A program made the position numbers and the translations under genes. The notes under the pieces are model-generated. The model was not told where the DNA came from and did not search any database. It was given only the letters and a program-made list of their open reading frames with translations. DNA of 64,000 nucleotides from Terasakiella sp033100395 (GTDB taxonomy: Bacteria > Pseudomonadota > Alphaproteobacteria > Rhodospirillales > Terasakiellaceae), in the NCBI RefSeq assembly GCF_033100395.1, contig NZ_JAWLVJ010000012.1, forward strand, positions 76,378 through 140,377. Reading direction: 5' to 3'. Below are positions 1-8,944 of this stretch, in pieces. The first letter of the stretch is position 1. Each line of letters starts with the position of its first letter.

Positions 1-2
1 GC

Positions 3-1049
3 GAACGCAACCCGGCTTACTGTATCTCCATTGAACATAAGATGGGTATCCATGGCTCCCCAACTGCCACTATGTCTTTTGAAGAAGCCACAGGTTATCT
101 GGTGAAAGAAGAAAACAAGGGGCTGGCCTGTATGTTCACCATGATGAACAACGCGCGTCTGAACGTGGGGAATGAAGGGTATGCGGCGGCCGAACGTGCC
201 TATCAGGGCGCACGCGAATATGCGCGTGAACGTATCCAGAGCCCGCTTTTGGGATCCAAAGACAAAACATCTGTCAGCATCGACAAACACCCGGACGTGC
301 GCCGCATGCTGCTGACCATGAAGTCCAAAACAGAAGCAGCCCGTGCGATTTCTTACTTTGCTGCACGTCAGCAGGATATCTTTGCGAAATCCGACAATGA
401 TGATGCACGCGCCAATGCAGATGCGCTGATCCAGCTTCTCACACCCGTTGTTAAAGCCTACAGCACCGACATCGGTAAAGAAGTGGCGGACGATGGCGTC
501 CAGGTCCATGGCGGCATGGGCTTTATTGAAGAGTCCGGCGCACCACAATGGCTGCGCGATGTGCGCATTACAGCGATCTACGAAGGCACCAACGGCATTC
601 AGGCCAACGACCTGATCGGCCGTAAAGTCGCCATGAACGGCGGGGCGTATCTGGATGTGCTGCTGCCACTGGTGAAAGCTGATGTCGAAGCCGTCAAAGG
701 CACCTTCCCCGACATGGCCTCTGCCCTTGAAGTCGGTATCGAAAACGTCGAAAAAGCCACCGCCTGGCTGGTTGAAAGCTTCAAGGAAGACCCGAAACAG
801 GCTGCTACAGGCTCTGTCCACTACCTGCGCCTCCTCGGCAACGTCTGCGGCGGCTGGCTGCTGGCAAAATCGGCTTTGATTGCACAAAGCAAACTGGATG
901 CGGGTGAAGGCGATCCAACCTTCATGAAAGCCAAGATTAACACCGCTCATTTCTTTGCAGAACAAATCCTGCCAACCTCTTCAGCCCTGAAAGCCATGTT
1001 CACCAGAGGCTATGGTGCGACACTAGCTTGCGAGGATGACTGGCTGTAA
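3..1049 (+). CDS. Acyl-CoA dehydrogenase, C-terminal part (5' end outside window)
   Basis: The reading frame is open from base 3, ahead of the first ATG at 42, so this is the 3' part of a longer gene. The visible 349 residues hold the helical C-terminal half of an acyl-CoA dehydrogenase. The segment VHGGMGFIEESGAPQWLRD followed by ITAIYEGTNGIQANDLIGRK is the family signature; the Glu of YEGTNG lies where the catalytic base sits in the FadE/DmdC branch. About 150 further residues follow that segment, matching the extra C-terminal domain of the roughly 600-residue long-form enzymes. Expected role: FAD-dependent alpha-beta dehydrogenation of an acyl-CoA (fatty acid or methylmercaptopropionyl-CoA type). 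The substrate cannot be told from this part. A strong terminator follows 20 bases after the stop. Confidence 0.9.
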   Translation, partial: ERNPAYCISIEHKMGIHGSPTATMSFEEATGYLVKEENKGLACMFTMMNNARLNVGNEGYAAAERAYQGAREYARERIQSPLLGSKDKTSVSIDKHPDVRRMLLTMKSKTEAARAISYFAARQQDIFAKSDNDDARANADALIQLLTPVVKAYSTDIGKEVADDGVQVHGGMGFIEESGAPQWLRDVRITAIYEGTNGIQANDLIGRKVAMNGGAYLDVLLPLVKADVEAVKGTFPDMASALEVGIENVEKATAWLVESFKEDPKQAATGSVHYLRLLGNVCGGWLLAKSALIAQSKLDAGEGDPTFMKAKINTAHFFAEQILPTSSALKAMFTRGYGATLACEDDWL

Positions 1050-1068
1050 GCTTGGTTCCTGAAACGAT

Positions 1069-1104
1069 AAAAGCCCTGCCTCTTAACTGAGGTGGGGCTT
1101 TTTT
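1069..1104 (+). terminator. Intrinsic terminator of the acyl-CoA dehydrogenase gene
   Basis: AAAAGCCC-TGCCTC pairs with GAGGTG-GGGCTTTT around the loop TTAACT, and a run of six T follows. It starts 20 bases after the stop codon at 1049. Confidence 0.9.
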
Positions 1105-1140
1105 GTGTCCAATTCTTACGTCATTCCTGCCACTCTTTCC

Positions 1141-1210
1141 GTCATCCCCGCAAAAGCTGGGACCCAGAAACCGGGCTATTTGACTGGGTTCCCGCTTTCG
1201 CGGGAATGAC
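1141..1210. repeat. Long inverted repeat of the GTCATTCCCGC intergenic family
   Basis: The left arm at 1141-1167 and the right arm at 1184-1210 are 27-base inverted copies with about five mismatches, bounded by GTCAT and ATGAC. The layout is that of the small palindromic MITE-like intergenic elements common in Proteobacteria. No coding potential is seen. Confidence 0.8.
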
Positions 1211-1233
1211 GACAGAAAAACACCCCCCAATCC

Positions 1234-1332
1234 TGTCATCCCGGATTTATTCCGGGACAATCCGTTGAAGCAAACTCACTCCCGACCGCTTTCTAATCAC
1301 CCGATTGTCCCGGCACACGGGCCGGGATGACA
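1234..1332. repeat. MITE-like element with terminal inverted repeats
   Basis: The outer ends TGTCATCCCGG (from 1234) and CCGGGATGACA (to 1332) are exact inverted copies. The inner parts CCGGGACAATC and GATTGTCCCGG are too. Each arm is itself a hairpin, so the element is a pair of hairpins in inverted orientation. It lies directly beside the repeat ending at 1210. Confidence 0.75.
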
Positions 1333-1356
1333 ATAAAGGGAAATCATCATCAAGCG

Positions 1357-1398
1357 CACGCCTTCCACCCTGATGCCGCAACATGTGCGGCATGACGA
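1357..1398. repeat. Dispersed palindromic repeat, copy 1 (CACGCCTTCCACCCTGAT family)
   Basis: CACGCCTTCCACCCTGAT leads into the hairpin ATGCCGC/GCGGCAT and then GACGA. Near-identical framing occurs at 35215-35257 and a diverged copy at 59080-59123, always between genes. With the two elements upstream it fills the 358-base gap between the acyl-CoA dehydrogenase and the next gene. Confidence 0.75.
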
Positions 1399-1407
1399 GG
1401 ATATCAA

Positions 1408-2820
1408 TCAAGCATCCTGTTGATCAACTGAACTCTTCTTTAAATCATCAATTTGCTCAACATCATTTTCAAACGGTTCAGACTGCGCAGCGTTTAATCC
1501 CTCAATTACCAACTCTCTCAAACCAACTTGTAATCCTTCGCCAATACCAACAGATGCATACACAACAATAATTGCAAAACCGAAAACAAAAACGGCCCTC
1601 ACCGGACTTTTCTTCTTGCCGCCAAATGTAGCAACAAGTTTCGGTGCCAACTTAGCCAGCCCTTTTAAGGAGATAATTGACGGCGGGGAACGCTCATAAA
1701 TGACAAATTCTTCATGCCAGAGTTTAGCAATAAATTCATTCACACCTTCTTCTGTCGCATTTGATAGATCAAGCTGAAAGACTTTTTGAAGCTGTTGAAA
1801 CATACAAGCTTCGATATCATCCACTTCCAAAGTTTCACATTTAATCACGTCTTCCAAATCAAGAATTTTGGTAAATAGATCGATATCGAAGAAAGCATCA
1901 GCATTTGCATTCTTGCCAAAAAACGCAGCAGAAAATGTAAAATCACATTTCTCTAAATATGTTTCACTTACAATAATTCGCGTTCGTTTTGCCTCTATAG
2001 TTAACGGTATAGATTCATTGTTGTAAGGTCTTGATTTCTGTTCAAAAAACGGCTCAATTGGGTTAGTTCCCTCATGATCATGGTATCTATCTTCCAGCTC
2101 CATAATCAGGCCGTTTACGTGTAATGCTCCTTTTTTCCACTCACTGTTTGGAATCAACACACGTTTACGTTCTAAGTCATTTATAACATTACGGCCATTA
2201 GGACTGTCACCACCGACAACTCTATCCTCATACCAATTGGTCCATACTTGCCAATTTTCATCACGGGCCAGAAGTAACCTCTTTAAAGTCTTCCAATATT
2301 TATCATACTCAGAAGGCATTCCCTCGTTCCATAAGGGACGTAATAGAAACTCATCAACATTATTATTTTCTTCATAAGCTTTAATATCAAATAAAATTTC
2401 TTTCCAAATTCCAGTATCAAGTGACGTCGCAAAATCCACAGCTGCAATAGCAGTTGACCTACTCGTTGCGTATGATGCTTTAGCGGAAGCAATATCGGAC
2501 GCTGCAGTAATAGATACACTATCTCCGGCAGCTGAGGTTTTTAACGCCGCTGAAGCAGCCATAACCACTACTGAAGCAGGTGGAGGTAGCCTTCTTGCTG
2601 CAGAGTTCACAGACCTTACTGCCGTAAAAGATGCACCTAAGCCATACCAAGAAATTGCCAAAGAACGAAAAACAGGCAAGATTACTGTGTCCACAGGCGT
2701 TTCAACTTCTCCGCTCACCCCTTCCGAAAGAAATGGTAAAATACGCAATGCGTTTCTTGAAGCAAAGCTAGCACAAATGAAGTAATCTTGATCCTCTAAC
2801 CATTTAACTAGCTCTTCCAT
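1408..2820 (-). CDS. Uncharacterised AT-rich orphan protein with C-terminal membrane segment
   Basis: The frame extends to a TTG at 2853, but the ATG at 2820 has a GGGGGGA ribosome site just upstream and begins MEELVKWLEDQDYF, giving 470 residues. The N-terminus (WLE...FASRNALRILPFL), an Ala/Ser-rich middle and the motif WQVWTNWYEDRVVGG resemble uncharacterised proteins I recall from other alphaproteobacteria that carry a W-x-x-W-x-x-WYE-x-R signature. That match is from memory. A hydrophobic stretch (AVFVFGFAIIVVYASVGIG) near the C-terminus may be a transmembrane helix. Base composition is visibly more AT-rich than its neighbours and the gene is framed by repeats and AT-rich DNA, which suggests horizontal acquisition. 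Function unknown. Confidence 0.75.
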   Translation of the reverse strand: MEELVKWLEDQDYFICASFASRNALRILPFLSEGVSGEVETPVDTVILPVFRSLAISWYGLGASFTAVRSVNSAARRLPPPASVVVMAASAALKTSAAGDSVSITAASDIASAKASYATSRSTAIAAVDFATSLDTGIWKEILFDIKAYEENNNVDEFLLRPLWNEGMPSEYDKYWKTLKRLLLARDENWQVWTNWYEDRVVGGDSPNGRNVINDLERKRVLIPNSEWKKGALHVNGLIMELEDRYHDHEGTNPIEPFFEQKSRPYNNESIPLTIEAKRTRIIVSETYLEKCDFTFSAAFFGKNANADAFFDIDLFTKILDLEDVIKCETLEVDDIEACMFQQLQKVFQLDLSNATEEGVNEFIAKLWHEEFVIYERSPPSIISLKGLAKLAPKLVATFGGKKKSPVRAVFVFGFAIIVVYASVGIGEGLQVGLRELVIEGLNAAQSEPFENDVEQIDDLKKSSVDQQDA

Positions 2821-2997
2821 TGACAGTCCCCCCAACAGCGCCCCCTTTCTCAATTAGATTTATGCAACTACTTTTTCAATCTAAATCAATAAAAACTACC
2901 TACTTTCTATCATAAATCACTTAAGATTGTGCATATTATTGACGTGAAAGTTGAAATAATGTGCGTAAATCACATTAAATCGTGAGATAAAACTAAA

Positions 2998-3450
2998 CTA
3001 CTCGTGGATCACAACCTCAACCCCACCTTCGGCGAACATCTCCTTCGACACGCCCATATCTTCTTCCCAGCGACTTAAAAAATCCTCAGACATGGAGACA
3101 GCATCGACGACAACCCGGGCAATACCGGCCTGGATGATTTTGCGCGCACAGCCCGAACAGGGAAAATGCGTCACATATAAGGTCGAGCCCATGGCCTGCT
3201 GTCCGGTCCGGGCCAGATTGGCAATGGCGTTTTCTTCGGCGTGGCTGGTCCATTTGTATTTTTCGGGGCGTTCGTGGCGCGCAGGTACGTCGTCGTCAAC
3301 GCCGCGGGCAAAGCCGTTATAGGCGAAGGTCAAGGGGGTGCCGTCTTCCATCAGGACCACCGCGCCGACTTGCGTGCTTTGGTCTTTGGACCATTTGGCG
3401 ACGGTTCTGGCGACTTCGATACCGCGCATGTTCCATTTATTTGTAGACAT
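2998..3450 (-). CDS. Deoxycytidylate (dCMP) deaminase family protein
   Basis: A zinc-dependent cytidine/dCMP deaminase of 150 residues. The zinc and catalytic motifs are intact: SHAEENAIANLA gives the His ligand and catalytic Glu, and PCSGCARKII gives the two Cys ligands. Likely role: hydrolytic deamination of dCMP to dUMP to feed thymidylate synthesis. The frame opens upstream at 3489, but the ATG at 3450 carries an AGGGAG ribosome site and starts at the family's usual N-terminus (MSTNKWNMRGIEVARTVAKWS). It is divergent from lptF, sharing an 81-base region. A ComEB-like or other nucleoside deaminase specificity cannot be excluded. Confidence 0.88.
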   Translation of the reverse strand: MSTNKWNMRGIEVARTVAKWSKDQSTQVGAVVLMEDGTPLTFAYNGFARGVDDDVPARHERPEKYKWTSHAEENAIANLARTGQQAMGSTLYVTHFPCSGCARKIIQAGIARVVVDAVSMSEDFLSRWEEDMGVSKEMFAEGGVEVVIHE

Positions 3451-3531
3451 GGATGACTCCCTGCTTGCTTTTTTCACCACACTGATCATATTGCTTTCTT
3501 TTGTTCCATCAAGGATTATACTTCCCCAATC

Positions 3532-4671
3532 ATGAAAAGTTTGGACAGATATCTTTTTCGACAGCTTTTTGTCGGCTTTGTACTGGTGGCCCTGGCGCTT
3601 GTTTGCGTGCTCTGGCTGACCCAGTCGCTGCGCTTTGTGGAAATGATTGTGAACCGGGGCCTTGGCATCGGCATGTTTGTCTATTTCACCGCCCTGCTGC
3701 TGCCGAACTTTCTAAGTATCATCCTGCCCATTGCGCTGTTTGCTGTGGTGACCTTTACCTATAGCAGACTGAATATGGACCGGGAACTTCCGGTCATGCG
3801 TGCCTGCGGCATGAGCAACTGGGCCATTGCCAGCCCCGCCCTAGTGCTGACCACCTGTGTCATGCTGGCATCCTATGCCTTAAACCTTTATCTCGTGCCC
3901 AAGTCTTATCAGTTATTCCGCGAACTGCAATGGGAACTGCGCCACAGTATGTCCCACCTGTTGCTGCGCGAAGGTGCCTTTAACGAGCTGGGCAGCAAAG
4001 TCACCGTTTATGTGCGTGAACGTACGCAGGAAGGCCAATTGCTGGGCATTCTGGTCCATGATGAAACCGACCCGGAACGCCCGGTTTCCCTGATGGCACA
4101 GCGGGGTGCCTTGGTGGAAGTTGACGGGTCCGCGCGTGTGATCATGTTCCAGGGCAACCGTCAGGTCGTTGAACCGACCACAGGCAAATTCTCCATGCTG
4201 CATTTTGATCGCTACACCCATGACGTACCGATCCAGAAGGGCAATAATTCCGCCCGCGTCCCCGAAGCACGTGAACTGATGGTGCTGGAACTTTTGCATC
4301 CAGAAACCACAGAGGGCCTAAGTATCCATGACTTCGGCAAACATATTGTGGAAGGTCATCAACGTATGATTACGCCTTTCCTCTGTCTTTCAAATGCCTT
4401 GGCTGCCCTGATGTTCCTGACTGCGGGGCAATTCAGCCGTCGCGGACAGGCCAAACGAATTTTGCTGGCAATCGCGGGTGTGATCCTGTTGCAGGTTGCC
4501 TCCCTGGGCATGGCGAACGTTGCGGCAAAAAACCTCACGCTTCTGCCATTGCTCTATGTCGGCACACTCCTGCCCATCCCGGTCTGCAGCTTCTTTATGA
4601 GCTGGCACCCCAAACGCAGTGCCAAAAAAGAAGCACGCGAGCTTGAATTTGCCGCGCAAGAACAGGCGTAA
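3532..4671 (+). CDS. lptF: LPS export ABC transporter permease LptF
   Basis: A YjgP/YjgQ-family inner-membrane permease of 379 residues. It starts with the typical juxtamembrane helix (MKSLDRYLFRQLFVGFVLVALALVCVLW) and has three more membrane helices flanking a roughly 150-residue periplasmic beta-rich domain (about residues 125-265). LptF pairs with LptG and the ATPase LptB to extract lipopolysaccharide from the inner membrane and push it onto the Lpt bridge. It is first in a five-gene operon and lptG follows after 15 bases. LptF and LptG are similar. The order F then G and the cytoplasmic-loop motif RELPVMRACGMSNW support this assignment. Confidence 0.92.
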   Translation: MKSLDRYLFRQLFVGFVLVALALVCVLWLTQSLRFVEMIVNRGLGIGMFVYFTALLLPNFLSIILPIALFAVVTFTYSRLNMDRELPVMRACGMSNWAIASPALVLTTCVMLASYALNLYLVPKSYQLFRELQWELRHSMSHLLLREGAFNELGSKVTVYVRERTQEGQLLGILVHDETDPERPVSLMAQRGALVEVDGSARVIMFQGNRQVVEPTTGKFSMLHFDRYTHDVPIQKGNNSARVPEARELMVLELLHPETTEGLSIHDFGKHIVEGHQRMITPFLCLSNALAALMFLTAGQFSRRGQAKRILLAIAGVILLQVASLGMANVAAKNLTLLPLLYVGTLLPIPVCSFFMSWHPKRSAKKEARELEFAAQEQA

Positions 4672-4686
4672 GGGAGGACATATCAG

Positions 4687-5790
4687 ATGATTAGATTAGC
4701 CCCGACCCTGTCCATTTATATAGGTCGTCACTTCCTGACCCATTTTGCCATTTTGATGGTGGTTTTTCTCGGCCTGATCTATCTGATTGATGCCATTGAA
4801 CTGCTGCGCCGTTCTGCCAGTCGCGAAGGTGTATCCGCCCTGATCGCCCTGCAAATGGCCTTTTTAAAATTGCCGCATCTGGGACAGGAAACCTTCCCCT
4901 TTGCCGTTTTGTTTGCGGGCATGTCCGCCTTCAGCCGCCTGACCAAATCTCACGAACTGGTGGTGACGCGTGCTGCTGGTGTTTCCGCCTGGCGTTTTAT
5001 GACCCCTGCTCTCCTGGTTGCTTTTGGATTGGGTCTGTTTCAGATCATGGTGATCAACCCGCTGGGTTCTGCCGCCCTCAGCGCATTTGAACAAATGGAA
5101 AGCAAACATTTTGATGGACGTTCCAGCTTACTCAGCCTATCGGCCAATGGCCTGTGGCTGCGTCAAAGCAATCTGGAAGGTCAATCGGTTTTGCACTCGC
5201 GCTATGTGTTGCAACAGGGGGAACATGTGGATTTGAATGACGTGTCTATCTTTGTTTATAAAGACGCGGATCATTTTTCTCATCGGATTGAAGCGGATCG
5301 CGCCTCCCTCGAAGATGGCTTCTGGCATCTTTATAATGTGCAGGTCCATATCGTGGATAAACCAACCGAATATAATAACGAGCTTTGGTTTGAAACCGAC
5401 CTGACGCTGAATAAAATTCAAGACAGTTTCGCCCCGCCGGAAACCATGTCTTTCTGGTCCCTGCCCAGCTTTATCGACACGATGGAAAAAGCAGGTTTCA
5501 GCGGGAAGCGGCATAAACTGCACTGGCACAGCCTGCTTTCTGCCCCCTTCCTGCTGATCGCCATGGTTTTGATTGCCGCTACCTTTACCCTGCGTCATAC
5601 GCGAAAAGGCGGCACAACCTTTGTAGTCAGTGGCGGCATGCTCTGCGGCTTCGTTCTTTATTTTTTCACAGATATATCCATGGCATTGGCATTATCAGGC
5701 AGTATTCCCGTTCTACTGGCCGCCTGGGCACCTGCATCTATTTGCCTTCTTTTGGGCAGCACAATGATTTTACATTTGGAAGATGGCTAA
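4687..5790 (+). CDS. lptG: LPS export ABC transporter permease LptG
   Basis: The second YjgP/YjgQ permease (367 residues) of the LptB2FG exporter, with the same plan as LptF: N-terminal helix, three further helices and a periplasmic beta domain. The loop SHELVVTRAAGVSAWRF is the coupling-helix motif that contacts LptB. A strong ribosome site (GGGAGGA) precedes the ATG. In related genomes lptD, the outer-membrane LPS translocon, normally comes next. Here only 66 bases separate lptG from surA, so lptD must lie elsewhere. Confidence 0.92.
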   Translation: MIRLAPTLSIYIGRHFLTHFAILMVVFLGLIYLIDAIELLRRSASREGVSALIALQMAFLKLPHLGQETFPFAVLFAGMSAFSRLTKSHELVVTRAAGVSAWRFMTPALLVAFGLGLFQIMVINPLGSAALSAFEQMESKHFDGRSSLLSLSANGLWLRQSNLEGQSVLHSRYVLQQGEHVDLNDVSIFVYKDADHFSHRIEADRASLEDGFWHLYNVQVHIVDKPTEYNNELWFETDLTLNKIQDSFAPPETMSFWSLPSFIDTMEKAGFSGKRHKLHWHSLLSAPFLLIAMVLIAATFTLRHTRKGGTTFVVSGGMLCGFVLYFFTDISMALALSGSIPVLLAAWAPASICLLLGSTMILHLEDG

Positions 5791-5856
5791 GGGCTGTACT
5801 TTGTGTAAAATCTGTATACATTGATAGACCCTTTGGACATCACAAATTGATCAGAC

Positions 5857-7125
5857 ATGTTTAAGTTTCTTCCTTTGAAAAATCGTCTTGCCTTTTTTCT
5901 CGTCGCAACACTTTTCATCCTGCCCAATTTAGGCCATGCCCAAGGCGTGATGCGTATCGCTGCCGTGGTCAATGATGATGTCATTTCCGCCCTTGATCTG
6001 GCCCAGCGTGTACGCCTGACCATTGCGACAACACGCCTTCCCAACACACCGGAAGTGCGTAAACGTCTGACCTCCACCATCCTGCGCACCATGATTGATG
6101 AACGGCTGAAAACACAAGCAGCCGAAGAAGCTGGGGTCGAAATCACAGAACAACAGCTTCAAAACGGTCTGAACCGATATGCTCAATCCCAAAAGGTAAA
6201 GCCGGAAATGCTGGAAAAAGCCCTTGGACAAATTGGCGTTGATCTGGAGGTTCTTGAAGACCAGGCCCGTGCAGAACTGGCCTGGGGCTTCCACATCCGC
6301 AGAAACAGCCGTGATCGTCTGAAAGTGGCAGACAGCGAAGTGACCGCCGCCCTGCAGGCCATTGAAGCCAACAAGGGCAAGCCAGAATATCTATATTCAG
6401 AAATCTTCCTGCCTGTTGATGTCCCCTCTGAAGAAGCCGGTGCCCGTCAGATGGCAGAACGTCTGGTCGGTCACATCCAGAACGGATCCCCTTTCGCAGC
6501 ACTTGCACGTGACTTTTCCAAAAGCCCGTCTGCGGTAAAAGACGGTAATCTCGGCTGGGTCCAGTCCGGCAATATGAACCCCGACATTGAAGCCATACTT
6601 GGCCAGTTACCGCTTGGTGGCTATTCAAACCCGATCCGCACAGCAGCTGGTTTCTACCTGCTGCATCTGCAGGATAAACGTATTTCAGGTCAGCAGGACC
6701 GTGATGAACTGCTGGACCTCGGTCAGATCATTCTACAAGCCACCCCAGCTGATCAGGAAGGCAAGCGGGAGCTCGCCCGCACACTGGCGTTCCAGGTAAA
6801 GGCCTGCGGGGAAATGGAAGGCATCGCAAAAGGTCTTCCGGGCGCAAATCATAGTATGGTCAAAGACCTGAAACTTTCTACCCTTTCCGGCGAGTTGCGT
6901 CAGGCCTTGACGAATGTGGGTCAAGGGCAAACAACAGTCCATGAACGCAAGCAAGGCTCCATCATCGTGATTATGGTATGTAAACGTGAAAAGCTACCCG
7001 CCCCGCCGGAAGTTAAAGTACGCAAAGACCTGAAAGAAAAAATCCGCCAGGAAAAGATCGCACGTGAAGACCGCCGCCTGCTGCAGCAAATCCGCCGCGC
7101 CGCTTTCGTGGATATCCGTTTATGA
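5857..7125 (+). CDS. surA: Periplasmic chaperone / peptidyl-prolyl isomerase SurA
   Basis: 422 residues with a Sec signal peptide (hydrophobic core LAFFLVATLFILPNLGHAQG, cleavage after HA), a SurA N-terminal helical domain (about residues 30-165) and a parvulin domain (about 180-275) containing SEIFLPVD, FAALARDFSKSPSA, GNLGWV and GFYLLHLQDKR. The second parvulin-like segment (about 285-375) is diverged. SurA escorts unfolded beta-barrel proteins, including LptD, to the BAM complex. The 3' end overlaps pdxA (ATGA), so the two are translationally coupled. Confidence 0.93.
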   Translation: MFKFLPLKNRLAFFLVATLFILPNLGHAQGVMRIAAVVNDDVISALDLAQRVRLTIATTRLPNTPEVRKRLTSTILRTMIDERLKTQAAEEAGVEITEQQLQNGLNRYAQSQKVKPEMLEKALGQIGVDLEVLEDQARAELAWGFHIRRNSRDRLKVADSEVTAALQAIEANKGKPEYLYSEIFLPVDVPSEEAGARQMAERLVGHIQNGSPFAALARDFSKSPSAVKDGNLGWVQSGNMNPDIEAILGQLPLGGYSNPIRTAAGFYLLHLQDKRISGQQDRDELLDLGQIILQATPADQEGKRELARTLAFQVKACGEMEGIAKGLPGANHSMVKDLKLSTLSGELRQALTNVGQGQTTVHERKQGSIIVIMVCKREKLPAPPEVKVRKDLKEKIRQEKIAREDRRLLQQIRRAAFVDIRL

Positions 7126-8120
7126 TCAGCCCCCTTGCGCTGACTATGGGGGAACCGGCGGGCATTGGTGGAGAAATCACTATGAAAGCCTGGCGCGATC
7201 ATCGTGACACCCTGCCTACCTTTTTTGTCATTGATTGCCCGCATCGATTAAGCAACCTTGCCAATCGTTTAAAATGGACCATTCCGATCTGCACCATTGA
7301 TGACCCATCCGAAGCTACGGACGTTTTTAAAAACGCGTTGCCCGTGCTGGAACAACCCGTCACCAATGGGGACCCCGGGGTCATCAGTAAACATACAGGC
7401 AAATCGGTCATTGCCTCAATTGAACGCGCTGTTGCCTTGGCCCAAGCAGGTGACGCAGCCGCAGTCGTCACCAATCCGATCCACAAACATGCCCTGCATC
7501 AATGTGGATTTGACTTTCCCGGCCATACTGAATTTCTGGCTGACCTGGCAGGGATCGACACTCACCCGATCATGATGCTGGCCTGTGATGACCTGCGCGT
7601 GGTACCCATCACCGTGCATGTGTCCTTGCAGGATGCCATTCATCAATTAAGCGAAGACCTGATCGTTGAAAAATGTCTGATCACCGCAGAAGCCTTGAAA
7701 CGTCGCGCCGGGATCGAAAACCCGAAACTGGCACTGGCCGGACTAAACCCCCATGCAGGTGAAGATGGCGATATGGGATCGGAAGAGATCGATATCATCA
7801 CCCCTGCGATTAAACGCCTGAAAGACTACGGCATTGACGTGATGGGTCCTATGCCACCGGATACCATGTTCCATAAGGCCGCGCGGGACCGGTATGATGT
7901 CGCCATGTGCATGTATCATGATCAGGGGCTGATCCCGATCAAAACACTGGCCTTTGACGAAGGCGTCAATGTGACCCTTGGCCTGCCGTTCATCCGCACC
8001 TCTCCAGACCACGGCACGGCCCTAAACATTGCAGGCGCAGGGACAGCAAGTGAAACAAGCCTTGTTTCCGCCATCAAAATGGCAGGCAAAATGGCAGAAA
8101 GACAACAGGCACATTCATGA
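7122..8120 (+). CDS. pdxA: 4-hydroxythreonine-4-phosphate dehydrogenase PdxA
   Basis: 332 residues. PdxA oxidises 4-phosphohydroxy-L-threonine in the DXP-dependent pyridoxal phosphate pathway. Family motifs are intact: the start LALTMGEPAGIGGEI, the metal-site histidines in FPGHTEFLADL and in MYHDQGLIPIKTLAF, and GLNPHAGEDG and IRTSPDHGTALNIAG. It overlaps both surA and rsmA by four bases (ATGA at each junction). The surA-pdxA-rsmA order is ancient and shared with Escherichia coli. Confidence 0.95.
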   Translation: MISPLALTMGEPAGIGGEITMKAWRDHRDTLPTFFVIDCPHRLSNLANRLKWTIPICTIDDPSEATDVFKNALPVLEQPVTNGDPGVISKHTGKSVIASIERAVALAQAGDAAAVVTNPIHKHALHQCGFDFPGHTEFLADLAGIDTHPIMMLACDDLRVVPITVHVSLQDAIHQLSEDLIVEKCLITAEALKRRAGIENPKLALAGLNPHAGEDGDMGSEEIDIITPAIKRLKDYGIDVMGPMPPDTMFHKAARDRYDVAMCMYHDQGLIPIKTLAFDEGVNVTLGLPFIRTSPDHGTALNIAGAGTASETSLVSAIKMAGKMAERQQAHS

Positions 8121-8944
8121 CCACAGACAACCTTCCCCCTTTGCGCGATGTGATTGCCAAATATGACCTGGCCGCTAAAAAATCATTGGGCCAGCACTTT
8201 CTGCTGGATTTAAACCTGACAGGTCGTGTGGCCCGTGCCGCAGGGGATCTTTCCAACTGTACCGTCATTGAAATTGGTCCTGGCCCCGGTGGATTGACCC
8301 GTGCCTTACTGGCTGAAGGGGCCAAGAAAGTCATCGCCATTGAACGTGACGAACGCCCGATCGCAGCCCTAAAAGAAATTGCTGCTGCTTATCCTGGTCG
8401 TCTGGAAATCATCGAAGGCGATGCCTTGGAAATTGATCCGGCTAGCCTGTGTGATGGCCCGCGCAAGATCGTTGCGAACCTGCCTTATAATATTTCCACA
8501 CAGCTGGTTTTAAATTGGCTGGAAAATATCACGGCTTATGAACGTCTGACCTTGATGTTTCAAAAAGAAGTCGCTGACCGACTAGCAGCTCAACCACGCA
8601 GCAAAGCCTATGGCCGTCTTTCCGTTCTGACCCAATGGCTGTGTAGTGTACGATCAAACTTTGATATCAAACCAAGTGCCTTTACCCCGCCGCCCAAGGT
8701 CATGTCCACGGTCGCAAGCCTGGTCCCCCGAGAAAAACCCTTGGTGGACGTCGCCCAGAAACAGCTGGAACATGTCACACAAGCCGCTTTCGGGCAACGA
8801 CGTAAAATGCTGCGCGCAAGCCTGAAAACACTGGGGGTAAATGGGGAAGAACTGGCAATTAAGGCCGGGATTGAACCGACCAAACGCGCAGAAGAATTGT
8901 CCGTTGAAGACTTCTGCGCCTTGGTCAAAGCACTGGATGCCTAA
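8117..8944 (+). CDS. rsmA: 16S rRNA dimethyladenosine transferase RsmA (KsgA)
   Basis: 275 residues. It dimethylates the two adjacent adenosines (A1518/A1519 in E. coli numbering) near the 3' end of 16S rRNA, a late small-subunit assembly step. SAM-binding motif I (VIEIGPGPGGLTRALL), the acidic residue after strand 2 (AIERDERPI) and catalytic motif IV (NLPYNIST) are all present, and the N-terminus has KKSLGQHFLLD. The stop codon overlaps the stop codon of the convergent regulator gene (8941-8943), with no terminator between them. Confidence 0.96.
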   Translation: MTTDNLPPLRDVIAKYDLAAKKSLGQHFLLDLNLTGRVARAAGDLSNCTVIEIGPGPGGLTRALLAEGAKKVIAIERDERPIAALKEIAAAYPGRLEIIEGDALEIDPASLCDGPRKIVANLPYNISTQLVLNWLENITAYERLTLMFQKEVADRLAAQPRSKAYGRLSVLTQWLCSVRSNFDIKPSAFTPPPKVMSTVASLVPREKPLVDVAQKQLEHVTQAAFGQRRKMLRASLKTLGVNGEELAIKAGIEPTKRAEELSVEDFCALVKALDA

